Below are positions 25,569 to 35,286 of a DNA stretch of 64,000 bases, one piece after another. Both the position numbers and the translations under genes were made by a program. The notes below the pieces were generated by a model that did no database searches, had not been told where the DNA came from, and saw nothing but the letters and a program-made list of their open reading frames with translations. Source of the DNA: Parabacteroides chongii (GTDB taxonomy: Bacteria; Bacteroidota; Bacteroidia; Bacteroidales; Tannerellaceae); assembly GCF_029581355.1 (NCBI RefSeq), contig NZ_CP120849.1, positions 5,736,501-5,800,500 on the forward strand. Direction: 5' to 3'. Numbering within the stretch: the stretch's first letter is position 1; the number at the start of each line of letters is the position of its first letter.

Positions 25569-26417
25569 ATGAAGACGCAATTATGCCAAAAGCTTGTAGC
25601 TCTTTTTCTCATAAGTATAATTGTCAGCGGTTGTAACACCGGGACAAAAAAAACGGCGGATAATGATATTACATTCGATTCAATCAATGTGGACAAGACC
25701 TATCATCTTCTGGAAAACCCGGAGAATCCGAATTGTAACCTTCAGATAAATTTCACTTATCCAGCTAAATATGACGACAAAGAGATCCTGAAAAAGATAC
25801 AGCAGCAATTTGTGTCTGCATACTTCGGGGACAGTTACGAAAAGTTATCTCCGGAAGAAGCGGTAGCCAAGTACACGGAGGATTATCTGAATAATTATAA
25901 GGACCTGGAGGGCGAATATAAGGAAGAAGTGGCAAAAGCCGATGAAACGCCGGTCGGAGCTTGGTTCTCTTATTACGAAATGTCTACCAACGATATTGTC
26001 TATAACCAGAACGATATCCTCAGTTACTCAATCTACGTAGAAAACTATACCGGAGGGGCGCATGGCTCGCATGCGACCGCCAACCATGTCATCAACATGA
26101 AAACCGGTGCCCCAATCACGGAATCCGATATTTTCATCGAAGATTTCCAGGACGACCTGGCGCAGATCCTTGTAGACCGGATCGCCAAACAGAACAGCGT
26201 GGAGAATGCCAAGGATCTGGAAAACATCGGTTTCTTCAGCATCGACGAGATTTTCCCGAACAACAACTTCCTGATCGACGAAAATGGGATTACCTATACA
26301 TTTAATGAATATGAGATAGCAGCCTATGTGGTCGGAGCAACGAGTGTACATCTCCCCTATGAAGAGATACAATACCTGCTCAAAAAAGAGAGTCCGATCG
26401 CACATCTGGCATTTTAA
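25569..26417 (+). CDS. Lipoprotein with DUF4163/DUF3298 (RsiV-like) domains
   Basis: A 282-residue lipoprotein (lipobox IVSGC, Cys22). The mature part matches the layout of DUF4163 followed by DUF3298: a beta-rich segment with YSIYVENYTGGAHGSHATANHVINMKTG in the middle and VHLPYEEIQYLL at the end. Related domains occur in the lysozyme-binding anti-sigma factor RsiV, but this protein has no anti-sigma part, so function is unknown. rsmG follows after 9 bp. Confidence 0.75.
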   Translation: MKTQLCQKLVALFLISIIVSGCNTGTKKTADNDITFDSINVDKTYHLLENPENPNCNLQINFTYPAKYDDKEILKKIQQQFVSAYFGDSYEKLSPEEAVAKYTEDYLNNYKDLEGEYKEEVAKADETPVGAWFSYYEMSTNDIVYNQNDILSYSIYVENYTGGAHGSHATANHVINMKTGAPITESDIFIEDFQDDLAQILVDRIAKQNSVENAKDLENIGFFSIDEIFPNNNFLIDENGITYTFNEYEIAAYVVGATSVHLPYEEIQYLLKKESPIAHLAF

Positions 26418-26426
26418 ATACAATCT

Positions 26427-27047
26427 ATGGAACTGATAAAAACTTATTTTCCGGAGCTAAACGAAACGCAACTTGCACAATACGAAGCTCTGTACGACTT
26501 ATATACAGACTGGAATGCAAAGATTAACGTCATATCGCGCAAGGATATCGAGAATCTTTATCCGCATCATGTGCTCCATTCGCTGGGGTTAACCAAGATG
26601 ATGAAATTCAAAAATGGTTCTACTGTAATGGATATCGGTACGGGAGGCGGATTTCCGGGTATTCCGCTGGCTATCTTCTTTCCTGAAGTACAATTCCATC
26701 TGGTAGACAGTATCGGGAAAAAGATCAAGGTCGGGCAAGCCGTTGCCGAAGCGATCGGTTTGAAGAATGTCACTTTCCGTCATTGCCGCGCTGAAGAAGA
26801 AAAGCAACTGTTCGACTTTGTTGTCAGCCGGGCTGTTATGCCGCTGGGCGACCTGGTTAAGATTTCCCGTAAAAACATACGGAAGGAACAACAGAACGCA
26901 CTGCCGAATGGTTTAATATGCCTGAAAGGCGGTGAGTTGGAACACGAAATACAGGCTTTTCGGAAACAAGCGATTGTTGTCGAGTTAGGCGACCATTTCA
27001 AAGAAGAATTTTTTAGTACTAAAAAAGTAGTTTACGTACCATTATGA
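26427..27047 (+). CDS. rsmG: RsmG, 16S rRNA m7G527 methyltransferase
   Basis: A 206-residue GidB/RsmG protein. The S-adenosylmethionine site is MDIGTGGGFPGIPLAI (about 70-85), followed by VDSIGKKIK and later FVVSRAVMPL. It methylates N7 of G527 in 16S rRNA; its loss is known elsewhere to give low-level streptomycin resistance. The stop overlaps the next gene's start by 4 bp. Confidence 0.95.
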   Translation: MELIKTYFPELNETQLAQYEALYDLYTDWNAKINVISRKDIENLYPHHVLHSLGLTKMMKFKNGSTVMDIGTGGGFPGIPLAIFFPEVQFHLVDSIGKKIKVGQAVAEAIGLKNVTFRHCRAEEEKQLFDFVVSRAVMPLGDLVKISRKNIRKEQQNALPNGLICLKGGELEHEIQAFRKQAIVVELGDHFKEEFFSTKKVVYVPL

Positions 27048-27682
27048 TCACAATAAAAGCGTTTGAGTTCAATTACTTCCAGGAAAACACATTCGTGTTG
27101 TATGATGATACCAAAGAGGCGGTTATTATCGATTGCGGATGCCTTCGTCCATCGGAAGAAAAAGAATTAAGTGATTTCATTGCAGAGAACAAACTGACGG
27201 TAAAGCATCTGTTATGTACTCACTTGCATCTAGATCATATCTTTGGTAATCCGTTCGTATTCAAAACATACGGGCTGTCACCGCAAGCGCACAGGCTCGA
27301 TGTGGAACAGCTTCCGCCACCAGACAAGCAGGCGCAGGCATTCGGATTGCCGGGACATTATCAGCATATTCCGGTTCAGAAATTGTTGGTCGGCAATGAA
27401 GTGGTCAAGTTCGGCCATTCGGAGTTGCAGGTACTGACTGTTCCCGGTCATTCTCCCGGAAGCGTTGCCTTCTATAATAAGAAGAACGGTTTCGCCATCG
27501 TGGGAGATGCCTTATTTGCCGGAAGCATCGGACGTACGGACTTGTGGGGCGGCAATCAGGATGTATTGATCGCTGCCATCAACGATAAGTTGTTGTCACT
27601 GCCGGACGAAACGGTCATTTACCCCGGACATGGCCCGGAAACGAGAGTTATCGACGAAAAATTAAACAATCCTTATTTATAA
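27044..27682 (+). CDS. Metallo-beta-lactamase-fold hydrolase (glyoxalase II-like)
   Basis: A 212-residue protein with the metal-binding signature THLHLDHIFG (HxHxDH, about 59-68), a further histidine in VPGHSPGSVAFY, an aspartate in IVGDALFAGSIGRTD and a final histidine in YPGHGPET. This is the YcbL/GloB-like group; the substrate is probably a thioester such as a glutathione or bacillithiol-type adduct, but this is inference. Coupled to rsmG by a 4-bp overlap; gcvP follows after 14 bp. Confidence 0.88.
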   Translation: MITIKAFEFNYFQENTFVLYDDTKEAVIIDCGCLRPSEEKELSDFIAENKLTVKHLLCTHLHLDHIFGNPFVFKTYGLSPQAHRLDVEQLPPPDKQAQAFGLPGHYQHIPVQKLLVGNEVVKFGHSELQVLTVPGHSPGSVAFYNKKNGFAIVGDALFAGSIGRTDLWGGNQDVLIAAINDKLLSLPDETVIYPGHGPETRVIDEKLNNPYL

Positions 27683-27696
27683 ACACATTAAATACT

Positions 27697-30549
27697 ATGG
27701 ACACAAATAAATTTGTAAACCGCCACGTCGGCATTGCAAAGGAAGATATTCCGGCTATGCTTGAAGCTATCGGTGTTAAATCGGTTGACGAACTGATTGA
27801 CCAGACAATCCCGGCCAATATTCGTCTGAAAGAACCTCTGAACCTTCCGGAGCCAATGACTGAAAGGGAGTTTGCAGAACATATCGCAGAACTTGCCTCC
27901 AAAAACGAAGTCTTCACTTCTTACATCGGAATGGGATGGTATGACACAGTTTGTCCTGCTCCTATCCAGCGTAATGTTTTTGAAAATCCGGTATGGTACA
28001 CTTCATATACCCCGTATCAGGCAGAAGTTTCTCAGGGACGCCTCGAAGCGTTGCTGAACTTCCAGACTGTCATCAGCGAACTGACAGCTCTGCCCCTGAC
28101 CAACTGTTCTCTGCTGGACGAAGCTACCGCAGCAGCAGAGGCTGCCACGATGTTTTACGGAACTCGCAGCCGCGCACAGGCAAAGGCAGGAGCTAACACT
28201 TTATTTGTAGATGAAAATGTTTTTGAATCTACATTGGCCGTGATCCGAACACGTATGGTTCCGCAGGGAATCAATGTTGTGGTCGGCAATTACAAGACAT
28301 TTACATTCACCCCTGAAGTATTCGGTGCGATCGTACAGTTCCCGAATGCAGACGGTTCGGTTGAAGATTACAAAGAATTCATCGCGAAAGCCAATGCGAA
28401 CGAAACCCGTGTTGCCGTAGCTGCCGACCTGATGAGCCTGGTATTGCTGACTCCTCCGGGAGAATGGGGTGCCGATGTCGTATTCGGTAGCAGCCAGCGT
28501 TTCGGTATACCGATGTTCTACGGCGGTCCTTCTGCTGCATTCTTCGCTACGAAAGATGAATACAAACGTGCTATCCCGGGACGTATCATCGGTATCTCGA
28601 AAGATGCTTACGGACACCCGGCTTACCGTCTGGCTTTACAAACACGCGAACAGCATATCAAACGCGAAAAGGCGACCTCCAACATCTGTACCGCACAGGC
28701 TTTACTGGCAACAATGGCCGGATTCTACGCTGTATATCACGGAGCAGATGGGTTGCGCAACATCGCCGGACGTATCCATGCTTCTGCCGGATTCCTGGCT
28801 GCCGAATTGGAAAAGTTAGGCTACAAACAGCTGAATAAAGATTATTTCGATACCTTGAAGATCGAACTACCTGCCAACGTATCCGTCAACGCGCTCCGCG
28901 AGATCGCATTGGAATGCAAGGTGAACCTTCGCTACTTCGAAGGCGGTCAAGTAGGCATCAGTATCGACGAAACAACACAGCCTACGGATATAGGCGTATT
29001 GTTGTATATCTTCGCCGGTGCTGCCGGAAAAGATTATATGCTGGAAGAAGCGATCCCGGAAAAGACTTATTTCGATCCGAAATTCGCCCGTACTTTGGAC
29101 TTCCTGCAAGAAGATGTATTCAAGAAATATCGTACGGAAACCGAGTTGATGCGTTACATCACCCGCCTGGGACGCAAAGACGTATCGCTGGCTCAGTCAA
29201 TGATCTCTTTGGGATCATGTACGATGAAGCTGAATGCTGCTTCTGAAATGCTTCCGTTAAGCCGGGCTGAGTTTATGAATATTCACCCGTATGCCCCGGA
29301 AGAACAGGTAGAAGGTTACAAAGAGCTGATCGAGAACCTATGCTGCTACCTGGCTGAGATCACCGGATTCAAAGGTGTTACCTTACAACCGAACTCAGGT
29401 GCTGCCGGCGAATATACAGGTCTCCGCGTTATCCGCGCTTACCTGGAAAGCATCGGACAGGGACATCGCAATATCGTATTGCTGCCTGCTTCGGCTCACG
29501 GTACAAACCCGGCGAGTGCCATCCAGTGCGGTTATACGACTGTTACCGTTAAATGTGACGAGAACGGCAATATCGACCTGGAAGATTTCCGTGCCAAAGC
29601 GGAAGCCAACAAGGAGAACCTGGCTGCCAGCATGATCACTTATCCGTCTACACACGGTATTTTTGAAGCCGACATTAAAGAAATGTGCGACATCGTTCAC
29701 GCTTGCGGCGGTCAGTTATATATGGACGGTGCCAACATGAACGCCCAGGTAGGATTGACAAATCCGGGAACCATCGGCGCAGACGTTTGCCACCTGAACC
29801 TGCACAAGACATTTGCATCACCTCACGGTGGTGGCGGCCCGGGTGTCGGTCCGATCTGCGTAGCCGAACATCTGGTTCCGTTCCTACCTTCTCATCCGGT
29901 AGCCTGGGGCAGCGATCTGAATACGGTTTCTGCCGCTCCTTACGGAAGTGCCGGTATCCTGCCGATCACATACGCTTATATCCGCATGCTGGGCACAGAA
30001 GGATTGGAAACCGTTACAAAAACAGCCATCCTGAATGCGAACTATCTGGCTTCTAAATTCAAAGATACGTACGGTATCGTTTATACAGGTGCCACAGGAC
30101 GTGTCGGCCATGAGTTGATCCTCGAATGCCGCGGTGTAAAAGAAGCATCCGGTATCGACGAAGGCGATATCGCCAAACGTCTGATGGACTTCGGTTACCA
30201 TGCTCCTACGCTCTCATTCCCGGTACACGGTACCCTGATGGTCGAACCGACCGAAAGCGAAAGCAAAGCCGAACTCGACCGCTTCGCCGAAGTAATGGAC
30301 TGCATCTGGAAAGAGATCAAAGAAGTAGAAGAAGGTAAGGCATCCAAAGAAGATAATGTGCTCAAAAATGCTCCGCATCCTGAATACGAAGTAACAGCCG
30401 ATGAATGGAAGCATGAATACCCTCGTAGTAAAGCAGCCTTCCCACTGGAATGGTTGCATGACAGTAAATTCTGGATCAATGTGGCACGCGTAGACAATGC
30501 ATACGGTGACCGTAACCTGATTCCGACTCTCTGTGCTTGTGAAATTTAA
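27697..30549 (+). CDS. gcvP: Glycine dehydrogenase (decarboxylating), P-protein
   Basis: A 950-residue, full-length fused P-protein of the glycine cleavage system. It decarboxylates glycine and transfers the aminomethyl group to lipoyl GcvH. The pyridoxal-phosphate lysine is in LNLHKTFASPHGGGGPG in the C-terminal half; the N-terminal half shows NCSLLDEATAAAEA. gcvT and gcvH are not in the window, as is common when gcvP stands apart. Confidence 0.97.
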   Translation: MDTNKFVNRHVGIAKEDIPAMLEAIGVKSVDELIDQTIPANIRLKEPLNLPEPMTEREFAEHIAELASKNEVFTSYIGMGWYDTVCPAPIQRNVFENPVWYTSYTPYQAEVSQGRLEALLNFQTVISELTALPLTNCSLLDEATAAAEAATMFYGTRSRAQAKAGANTLFVDENVFESTLAVIRTRMVPQGINVVVGNYKTFTFTPEVFGAIVQFPNADGSVEDYKEFIAKANANETRVAVAADLMSLVLLTPPGEWGADVVFGSSQRFGIPMFYGGPSAAFFATKDEYKRAIPGRIIGISKDAYGHPAYRLALQTREQHIKREKATSNICTAQALLATMAGFYAVYHGADGLRNIAGRIHASAGFLAAELEKLGYKQLNKDYFDTLKIELPANVSVNALREIALECKVNLRYFEGGQVGISIDETTQPTDIGVLLYIFAGAAGKDYMLEEAIPEKTYFDPKFARTLDFLQEDVFKKYRTETELMRYITRLGRKDVSLAQSMISLGSCTMKLNAASEMLPLSRAEFMNIHPYAPEEQVEGYKELIENLCCYLAEITGFKGVTLQPNSGAAGEYTGLRVIRAYLESIGQGHRNIVLLPASAHGTNPASAIQCGYTTVTVKCDENGNIDLEDFRAKAEANKENLAASMITYPSTHGIFEADIKEMCDIVHACGGQLYMDGANMNAQVGLTNPGTIGADVCHLNLHKTFASPHGGGGPGVGPICVAEHLVPFLPSHPVAWGSDLNTVSAAPYGSAGILPITYAYIRMLGTEGLETVTKTAILNANYLASKFKDTYGIVYTGATGRVGHELILECRGVKEASGIDEGDIAKRLMDFGYHAPTLSFPVHGTLMVEPTESESKAELDRFAEVMDCIWKEIKEVEEGKASKEDNVLKNAPHPEYEVTADEWKHEYPRSKAAFPLEWLHDSKFWINVARVDNAYGDRNLIPTLCACEI

Positions 30550-30565
30550 TAACAAACAAATCTGA

Positions 30566-31681
30566 ATGAAAAAAGTATTTATCGCTTTAGCAGCCGTTGC
30601 CCTTCTGGCAACGGCTTGCACGAAAGCACCGGAATCAAAAATCAAAGTGTACGGCTGGCAAGGCGAAGGAGGTAACACGACCGAAGAGACCTTACAAGCC
30701 GATTTTAGTAAATGGAAGTCTCATGGCCTGGACGGTATGTGCTATAATGCCGGACACGACTTACAGAAAATTCAGCGTGCAGCGAAAGTCGCTCATGCAA
30801 ACGGTATGGAATATCATGCCTGGATCCCTGCCATGCTGCAAGGAGGTATGGATTCAACCCTTTATGCCGTAAACCGTAAAGGTGAACCTGCTTACGAAGT
30901 ACAGGCATATGTTCCTTATTACAAATGTCTTTGTCCGAACCATGAAGGTACGGCAGAATTCCTTACTGACCTGTATGGCAAAGTGGCTGATATCCCGGAA
31001 GTGGATTATGTCCACCTGGACTACATCCGCTATGTAGACGTGATCCTGGCAAAAGGTCTTTGGGAAAAATACGGCTTAGTGATGGATGAAGAATATCCGA
31101 CTGCCGACTATTGCTATTGCGATAAATGTGTAGCCGACTTCAAAGCTACTACCGGCATCGACATCAAATCGGTTGAAGATCCTTCCAAATGCAAAGAATG
31201 GGCACAATTCCGCTGCGACCTGATCACAAAGCTGGTCGACCGCATTGCCGATACTGTTCACGCAAAAGGTAAGAAGGTAAGTGCTGCCGTATTCCCCGGT
31301 CCTGACTCTCATGCCAAATGGATGGTTCGCCAGGAATGGAACAAATGGAATATCGATGCATTCTTCCCAATGAACTACAACGATTTCTACCTGGAAGATG
31401 CTGCCTGGGTAGGCAAAGTGACCAAAGAAGAAGTGAACTCTGTCAAGGGAGAAAAACCTGTTTACAGCGGTCTGTTCATCTGTCGCGACTGGCAAAACAA
31501 AGCCAACATCAAAGATCCGGAAGGACACGGATTGATCCCGTCGGAGATTGAAGAAGCCGTTCGCGGATCAATGGAAGCCGGTGCAGCCGGTGTGGCTCTG
31601 TTCACACCAGGTAACATGACTGACGAACACTGGAAAGCTTTCGACAAGGCTATTCATCAAACTTACACTGTAAAGAAATAA
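30566..31681 (+). CDS. TIM-barrel glycosyl-hydrolase-like lipoprotein
   Basis: A 371-residue lipoprotein (lipobox LLATAC, Cys18). The body resembles the GHL10/DUF187 family of glycoside hydrolase-like TIM barrels: HAWIPAMLQGG, VHLDYIRY (Asp/Arg at the strand end), KKVSAAVFPGPDS, FFPMNYNDFY and AAGVALFTPGNM. It is probably an exported or surface carbohydrate-active protein; the substrate is unknown. It begins 16 bp after gcvP but is functionally unrelated to it. Transcription ends at the hairpin 31709-31755. Confidence 0.72.
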   Translation: MKKVFIALAAVALLATACTKAPESKIKVYGWQGEGGNTTEETLQADFSKWKSHGLDGMCYNAGHDLQKIQRAAKVAHANGMEYHAWIPAMLQGGMDSTLYAVNRKGEPAYEVQAYVPYYKCLCPNHEGTAEFLTDLYGKVADIPEVDYVHLDYIRYVDVILAKGLWEKYGLVMDEEYPTADYCYCDKCVADFKATTGIDIKSVEDPSKCKEWAQFRCDLITKLVDRIADTVHAKGKKVSAAVFPGPDSHAKWMVRQEWNKWNIDAFFPMNYNDFYLEDAAWVGKVTKEEVNSVKGEKPVYSGLFICRDWQNKANIKDPEGHGLIPSEIEEAVRGSMEAGAAGVALFTPGNMTDEHWKAFDKAIHQTYTVKK

Positions 31682-31708
31682 AAAAAGACTTACACGAAAT
31701 GTAAATAC

Positions 31709-31759
31709 ACGCAGGTATACGCAGCTCTAATTTTCTCATCTGCCTATACCTGCGTTTTA
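31709..31759 (+). terminator. Hairpin terminator, CTGCGT-rich
   Basis: ACGCAGGTATACGCAG (31709-31724) pairs with CTGCCTATACCTGCGT (31740-31755) with one mismatch, followed by TTTACGTTTT. Confidence 0.65.
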
Positions 31760-31798
31760 CGTTTTATATTCTATATTCTAAAAACAAATAACTATCAC

Positions 31799-33184
31799 AT
31801 GAACACAACGACAAAGAAAGAGAAAATCAAATTCAGTAAAGCGTTTTGGGTAGCCAATACCGTCGAACTATTTGAGCGTGCTGCTTACTACGGCGTATTT
31901 ATCGTAATAACCCTTTATCTCAGCCGCATCCTCGGGTTCAACGACATACAGGCGGCAACTATCGCCGGAACATTCTCTGCATTTCTCTATTTCCTTCCAA
32001 CTTTTGCCGGTGCATTGGCCGATAAAATCGGATTCCGCAATTCCATGCTGCTGGCTTTTTCTTTACTGACTATCGGTTATGCCGGTCTAGGACTTTATCC
32101 TACCTGGCTTCAGTCTGCCGGACTGGTCGAATACGGGACTACGACTACATTTACCGGATTGCTTGAAAGTAATCTTCGTTATGGGATTATCCCGATCATG
32201 ATACTGATCGTTATCGGCGGCTCATTCATCAAGAGTGTGATCTCCGGAACGGTAGCCAAAGAAACGACTCCCGAAACCCGTGCCAAAGGTTTCTCCATAT
32301 TCTATGCAATGGTAAATATCGGAGCTTTCTCCGGCAAAACGATTGTAAAACCATTGCGCGAAGCATTAGGGAACGAAGGATTGATCACCCTCAACTATTT
32401 CTCCGCTTCGATGACTTTTCTCGCCTTACTCGCGATCTGGTTCTTCTATAAAAGCAGCCAGCATTCAGGAGAAGGAAAGACATTCGGACAGATATGGAAA
32501 GCATTGATCAAAGTATGTACGAACGGTCGCCTGATTATACTGATCTTTATCATCTCCGGATTCTGGATGGTTCAGCACCAGTTGTATGCAACCATGCCTA
32601 AGTATGTTTTACGTTTGGCAGGAGAAGGGGCTTCTCCCTCCTGGTATGCCAACGTAAACCCGTTGGTGGTTGTGCTGACCGTTAATCTGGTCACCCAGTT
32701 AATGCGTAAAAAAACAGCGCTGACCTCTATGACATTCGGCATGTTCATTATGCCGATATCCGCACTTTGTATGGCTTCGGGAAATATGCTCGATGGAAAT
32801 ACAACGATTCTGGGTATGCATCCGGTTGCCTTTATGATGGTAGTCGGTATCGTTTTCCAGGGATTGGCTGAGACATTTATATCTCCCCGTTTCCTCGAAT
32901 ATTTCTCATTGCAGGCCCCCAAAGGAGAAGAAGGGTTATACCTAGGCTTCAGTCATCTCCACTCATTCCTGTCGTCCATTCTCGGATTCGGATTATCCGG
33001 TTTCTTACTAAGCAAATATTGTCCGGAGCCGAACCTGTTCGCTACGCATGAAGAATGGGTGGCAGCCAGTGCCAATGCCCATTATATCTGGTACTACTTT
33101 GGAGCAATCGCTTTAGTATCGGCATTTGCCCTGATTATTTATGGTCAGGTGGTAAAACGACTGGATGCAGCAAAAGGCAATTAA
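31799..33184 (+). CDS. Peptide:H+ symporter, POT/PTR family
   Basis: A 461-residue MFS protein of the proton-dependent oligopeptide transporter family, with the signature ELFERAAYYGVF in helix 1 (E-ER-YYG motif for proton coupling) and about twelve to fourteen helices. It would import di- and tripeptides, matching an asaccharolytic side of gut Bacteroidales metabolism. It is a single gene; a weak AGCAC/GTGCT hairpin follows it. Confidence 0.88.
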   Translation: MNTTTKKEKIKFSKAFWVANTVELFERAAYYGVFIVITLYLSRILGFNDIQAATIAGTFSAFLYFLPTFAGALADKIGFRNSMLLAFSLLTIGYAGLGLYPTWLQSAGLVEYGTTTTFTGLLESNLRYGIIPIMILIVIGGSFIKSVISGTVAKETTPETRAKGFSIFYAMVNIGAFSGKTIVKPLREALGNEGLITLNYFSASMTFLALLAIWFFYKSSQHSGEGKTFGQIWKALIKVCTNGRLIILIFIISGFWMVQHQLYATMPKYVLRLAGEGASPSWYANVNPLVVVLTVNLVTQLMRKKTALTSMTFGMFIMPISALCMASGNMLDGNTTILGMHPVAFMMVVGIVFQGLAETFISPRFLEYFSLQAPKGEEGLYLGFSHLHSFLSSILGFGLSGFLLSKYCPEPNLFATHEEWVAASANAHYIWYYFGAIALVSAFALIIYGQVVKRLDAAKGN

Positions 33185-33252
33185 ACATGGGGAAAAGCAC
33201 CTGTCAGAGTGCTCAAAAAACCCTAAAGTGTGCACATTTCAGGTTAAAGTTG

Positions 33253-33282
33253 TTTGATATAAAGAATGTTTGACTACTTTTG
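33253..33282 (+). promoter_or_regulatory. Promoter of the etfB-etfA-acd operon
   Basis: TTTG (33253-33256), 18 bp, TACTTTTG (33275-33282): a good Bacteroidetes promoter, 68 bp ahead of etfB. Confidence 0.65.
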
Positions 33283-33350
33283 CAGTTCGGTATTTTTTAC
33301 TAATTACCGAATAATTTTCAGACAATAGAAATCTAATATTCCTATTTAAT

Positions 33351-34259
33351 ATGAGTTTAAGAATTATTGTTTTAGCGAAGCAGGTTCCGGACACACGCAA
33401 CGTGGGAAAGGATGCGATGAAAGAAGACGGAACGGTAAACCGTGCCGCACTTCCCGCCATCTTTAACCCGGAAGACCTGAACGCATTGGAACAGGCCCTA
33501 CGCCTGAAAGATGCCTACCCCGGATCAACTGTTACATTGCTGACTATGGGCCCGGGACGTGCCGCCGAAATTATCCGTGAAGGTTTATACCGCGGAGCAG
33601 ACGGCGGCTTTTTGTTAACCGACCGCGCCTTTGCCGGAGCCGATACATTGGCTACTTCATACGCTTTGGCTACGGCTATCAAAAAAATTAATGATTATGA
33701 CATCATCATCGGTGGCCGTCAGGCTATCGACGGAGATACAGCACAGGTTGGTCCCCAGGTAGCAGAAAAGCTGGGATTGACACAGATCACTTACGCTGAA
33801 GAAATCCTGAATGTGGATGAAGCAGCACGCCGTATCACCGTTAAACGTCATATCGACGGAGGTGTGGAAACCGTAGAAGGTCCGCTGCCTATCGTCATCA
33901 CAGTAAACGGCTCGGCAGCTCCCTGCCGTCCGCGCAACGCCCGACTGGTACAGAAATACAAACGTGCCATGGGTGCACAGGAAAAAGCAGCTCAACCGAC
34001 TGCCTGCCATCCTGATGTTCCGAGCGAACTGCCGTATGCAGACCTTTACGAGAAACGTCCGTACCTGAATATCCAGGAATGGAGCGTGAACGACGTAAAC
34101 GGAGATCTGACACAGTGCGGTCTGTCCGGTTCACCTACAAAGGTAAAGACTATACAGAATATCGTGTTCCAGGCAAAGGAAAGCAAAACGCTGACCAGCG
34201 CGGATAAGGATATAGAAGAGATGATTGTTGAACTGTTAGCTAACCATACCATCGGATAA
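33351..34259 (+). CDS. etfB: Electron transfer flavoprotein, beta subunit
   Basis: A 302-residue EtfB/FixA-type subunit. It shows the adenine-nucleotide-binding alpha/beta fold with AKQVPDT at the start and the GRQAIDGDTAQVGPQVAE signature (about 121-138). With EtfA it carries electrons for the acyl-CoA dehydrogenase encoded downstream. The three genes are spaced by 3-4 bp and clearly form an operon. Confidence 0.95.
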   Translation: MSLRIIVLAKQVPDTRNVGKDAMKEDGTVNRAALPAIFNPEDLNALEQALRLKDAYPGSTVTLLTMGPGRAAEIIREGLYRGADGGFLLTDRAFAGADTLATSYALATAIKKINDYDIIIGGRQAIDGDTAQVGPQVAEKLGLTQITYAEEILNVDEAARRITVKRHIDGGVETVEGPLPIVITVNGSAAPCRPRNARLVQKYKRAMGAQEKAAQPTACHPDVPSELPYADLYEKRPYLNIQEWSVNDVNGDLTQCGLSGSPTKVKTIQNIVFQAKESKTLTSADKDIEEMIVELLANHTIG

Positions 34260-34263
34260 GATT

Positions 34264-35283
34264 ATGAATAACGTATTTGTATATTGTGAGATTGAAGGCA
34301 CAACCATTGCCGATGTAAGTCTCGAACTTCTGACCAAAGGTCGTAAGTTAGCGAATCAGTTAGGTTGCCAGCTGGAAGCAGTTGTTGCCGGTAGCGGCCT
34401 CGAAGGTGTAGAAAGCCAGGTACTGCCTTACGGTGTCGACAAAGTACACGTGTTCGATGCTCCAGGCCTGTTCCCTTACACTTCACTGCCCCACTCTTCT
34501 GTCCTGATCAACCTGTTCAAGGAAGAAAAACCTCAGATCTGCCTGATGGGTGCTACCGTTATCGGTCGTGACCTGGGTCCTCGTGTATCTTCTGCACTGA
34601 CCAGCGGCCTGACTGCAGACTGTACTTCATTGGAGATCGGTCCTCACGAAGATAAACGGGCAGGTATCACGTATGAAAACTTGTTGTATCAGATCCGTCC
34701 AGCTTTCGGTGGTAACATCGTGGCAACCATCATCAACCCGGAACACCGTCCTCAGATGGCTACCGTTCGCGAAGGTGTGATGAAGAAAGAGATCCTGGAT
34801 GCCAATTATAAAGGCGAAGTGGTAAAACACGACGTAGCAAAATATGTATCCGATGCTGATTATGTAGTAAAAGTAATCGACCGTCACGTAGAAAAAGCGA
34901 AACACAACCTGAAAGGTGCTCCTATCGTAGTTGCCGGAGGTTATGGCGTAGGGTCGAAAGAAAACTTCAACCTGCTGTTCGAATTAGCTAAAGAACTTCA
35001 TGCAGAAGTAGGTGCCAGCCGTGCTGCTGTTGACGCCGGTTTCTGTGACCACGACCGCCAGATCGGACAGACCGGTCTGACCGTTCGCCCGAAACTCTAT
35101 ATCGCCTGCGGTATTTCCGGACAGATCCAGCATATTGCCGGTATGCAGGACGCAGGTATTATCATCTCTATCAACAACGACGAGAACGCTCCGATCAACA
35201 CCATCGCTGACTATGTGATCAACGGTTCGGTTGAAGAAGTGATCCCGAAGATGATCAAGTATTACAAACAGAACAGTAAATAA
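34264..35283 (+). CDS. etfA: Electron transfer flavoprotein, alpha subunit
   Basis: A 339-residue EtfA. The FAD-binding signature near the C-terminus is visible: KLYIACGISGQIQHIAGM and SINNDENAPINTIADY, preceded by VGASRAAVDAGF. It pairs with EtfB to shuttle electrons from the acyl-CoA dehydrogenase to an acceptor. Confidence 0.96.
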   Translation: MNNVFVYCEIEGTTIADVSLELLTKGRKLANQLGCQLEAVVAGSGLEGVESQVLPYGVDKVHVFDAPGLFPYTSLPHSSVLINLFKEEKPQICLMGATVIGRDLGPRVSSALTSGLTADCTSLEIGPHEDKRAGITYENLLYQIRPAFGGNIVATIINPEHRPQMATVREGVMKKEILDANYKGEVVKHDVAKYVSDADYVVKVIDRHVEKAKHNLKGAPIVVAGGYGVGSKENFNLLFELAKELHAEVGASRAAVDAGFCDHDRQIGQTGLTVRPKLYIACGISGQIQHIAGMQDAGIIISINNDENAPINTIADYVINGSVEEVIPKMIKYYKQNSK

Positions 35284-35286
35284 GAT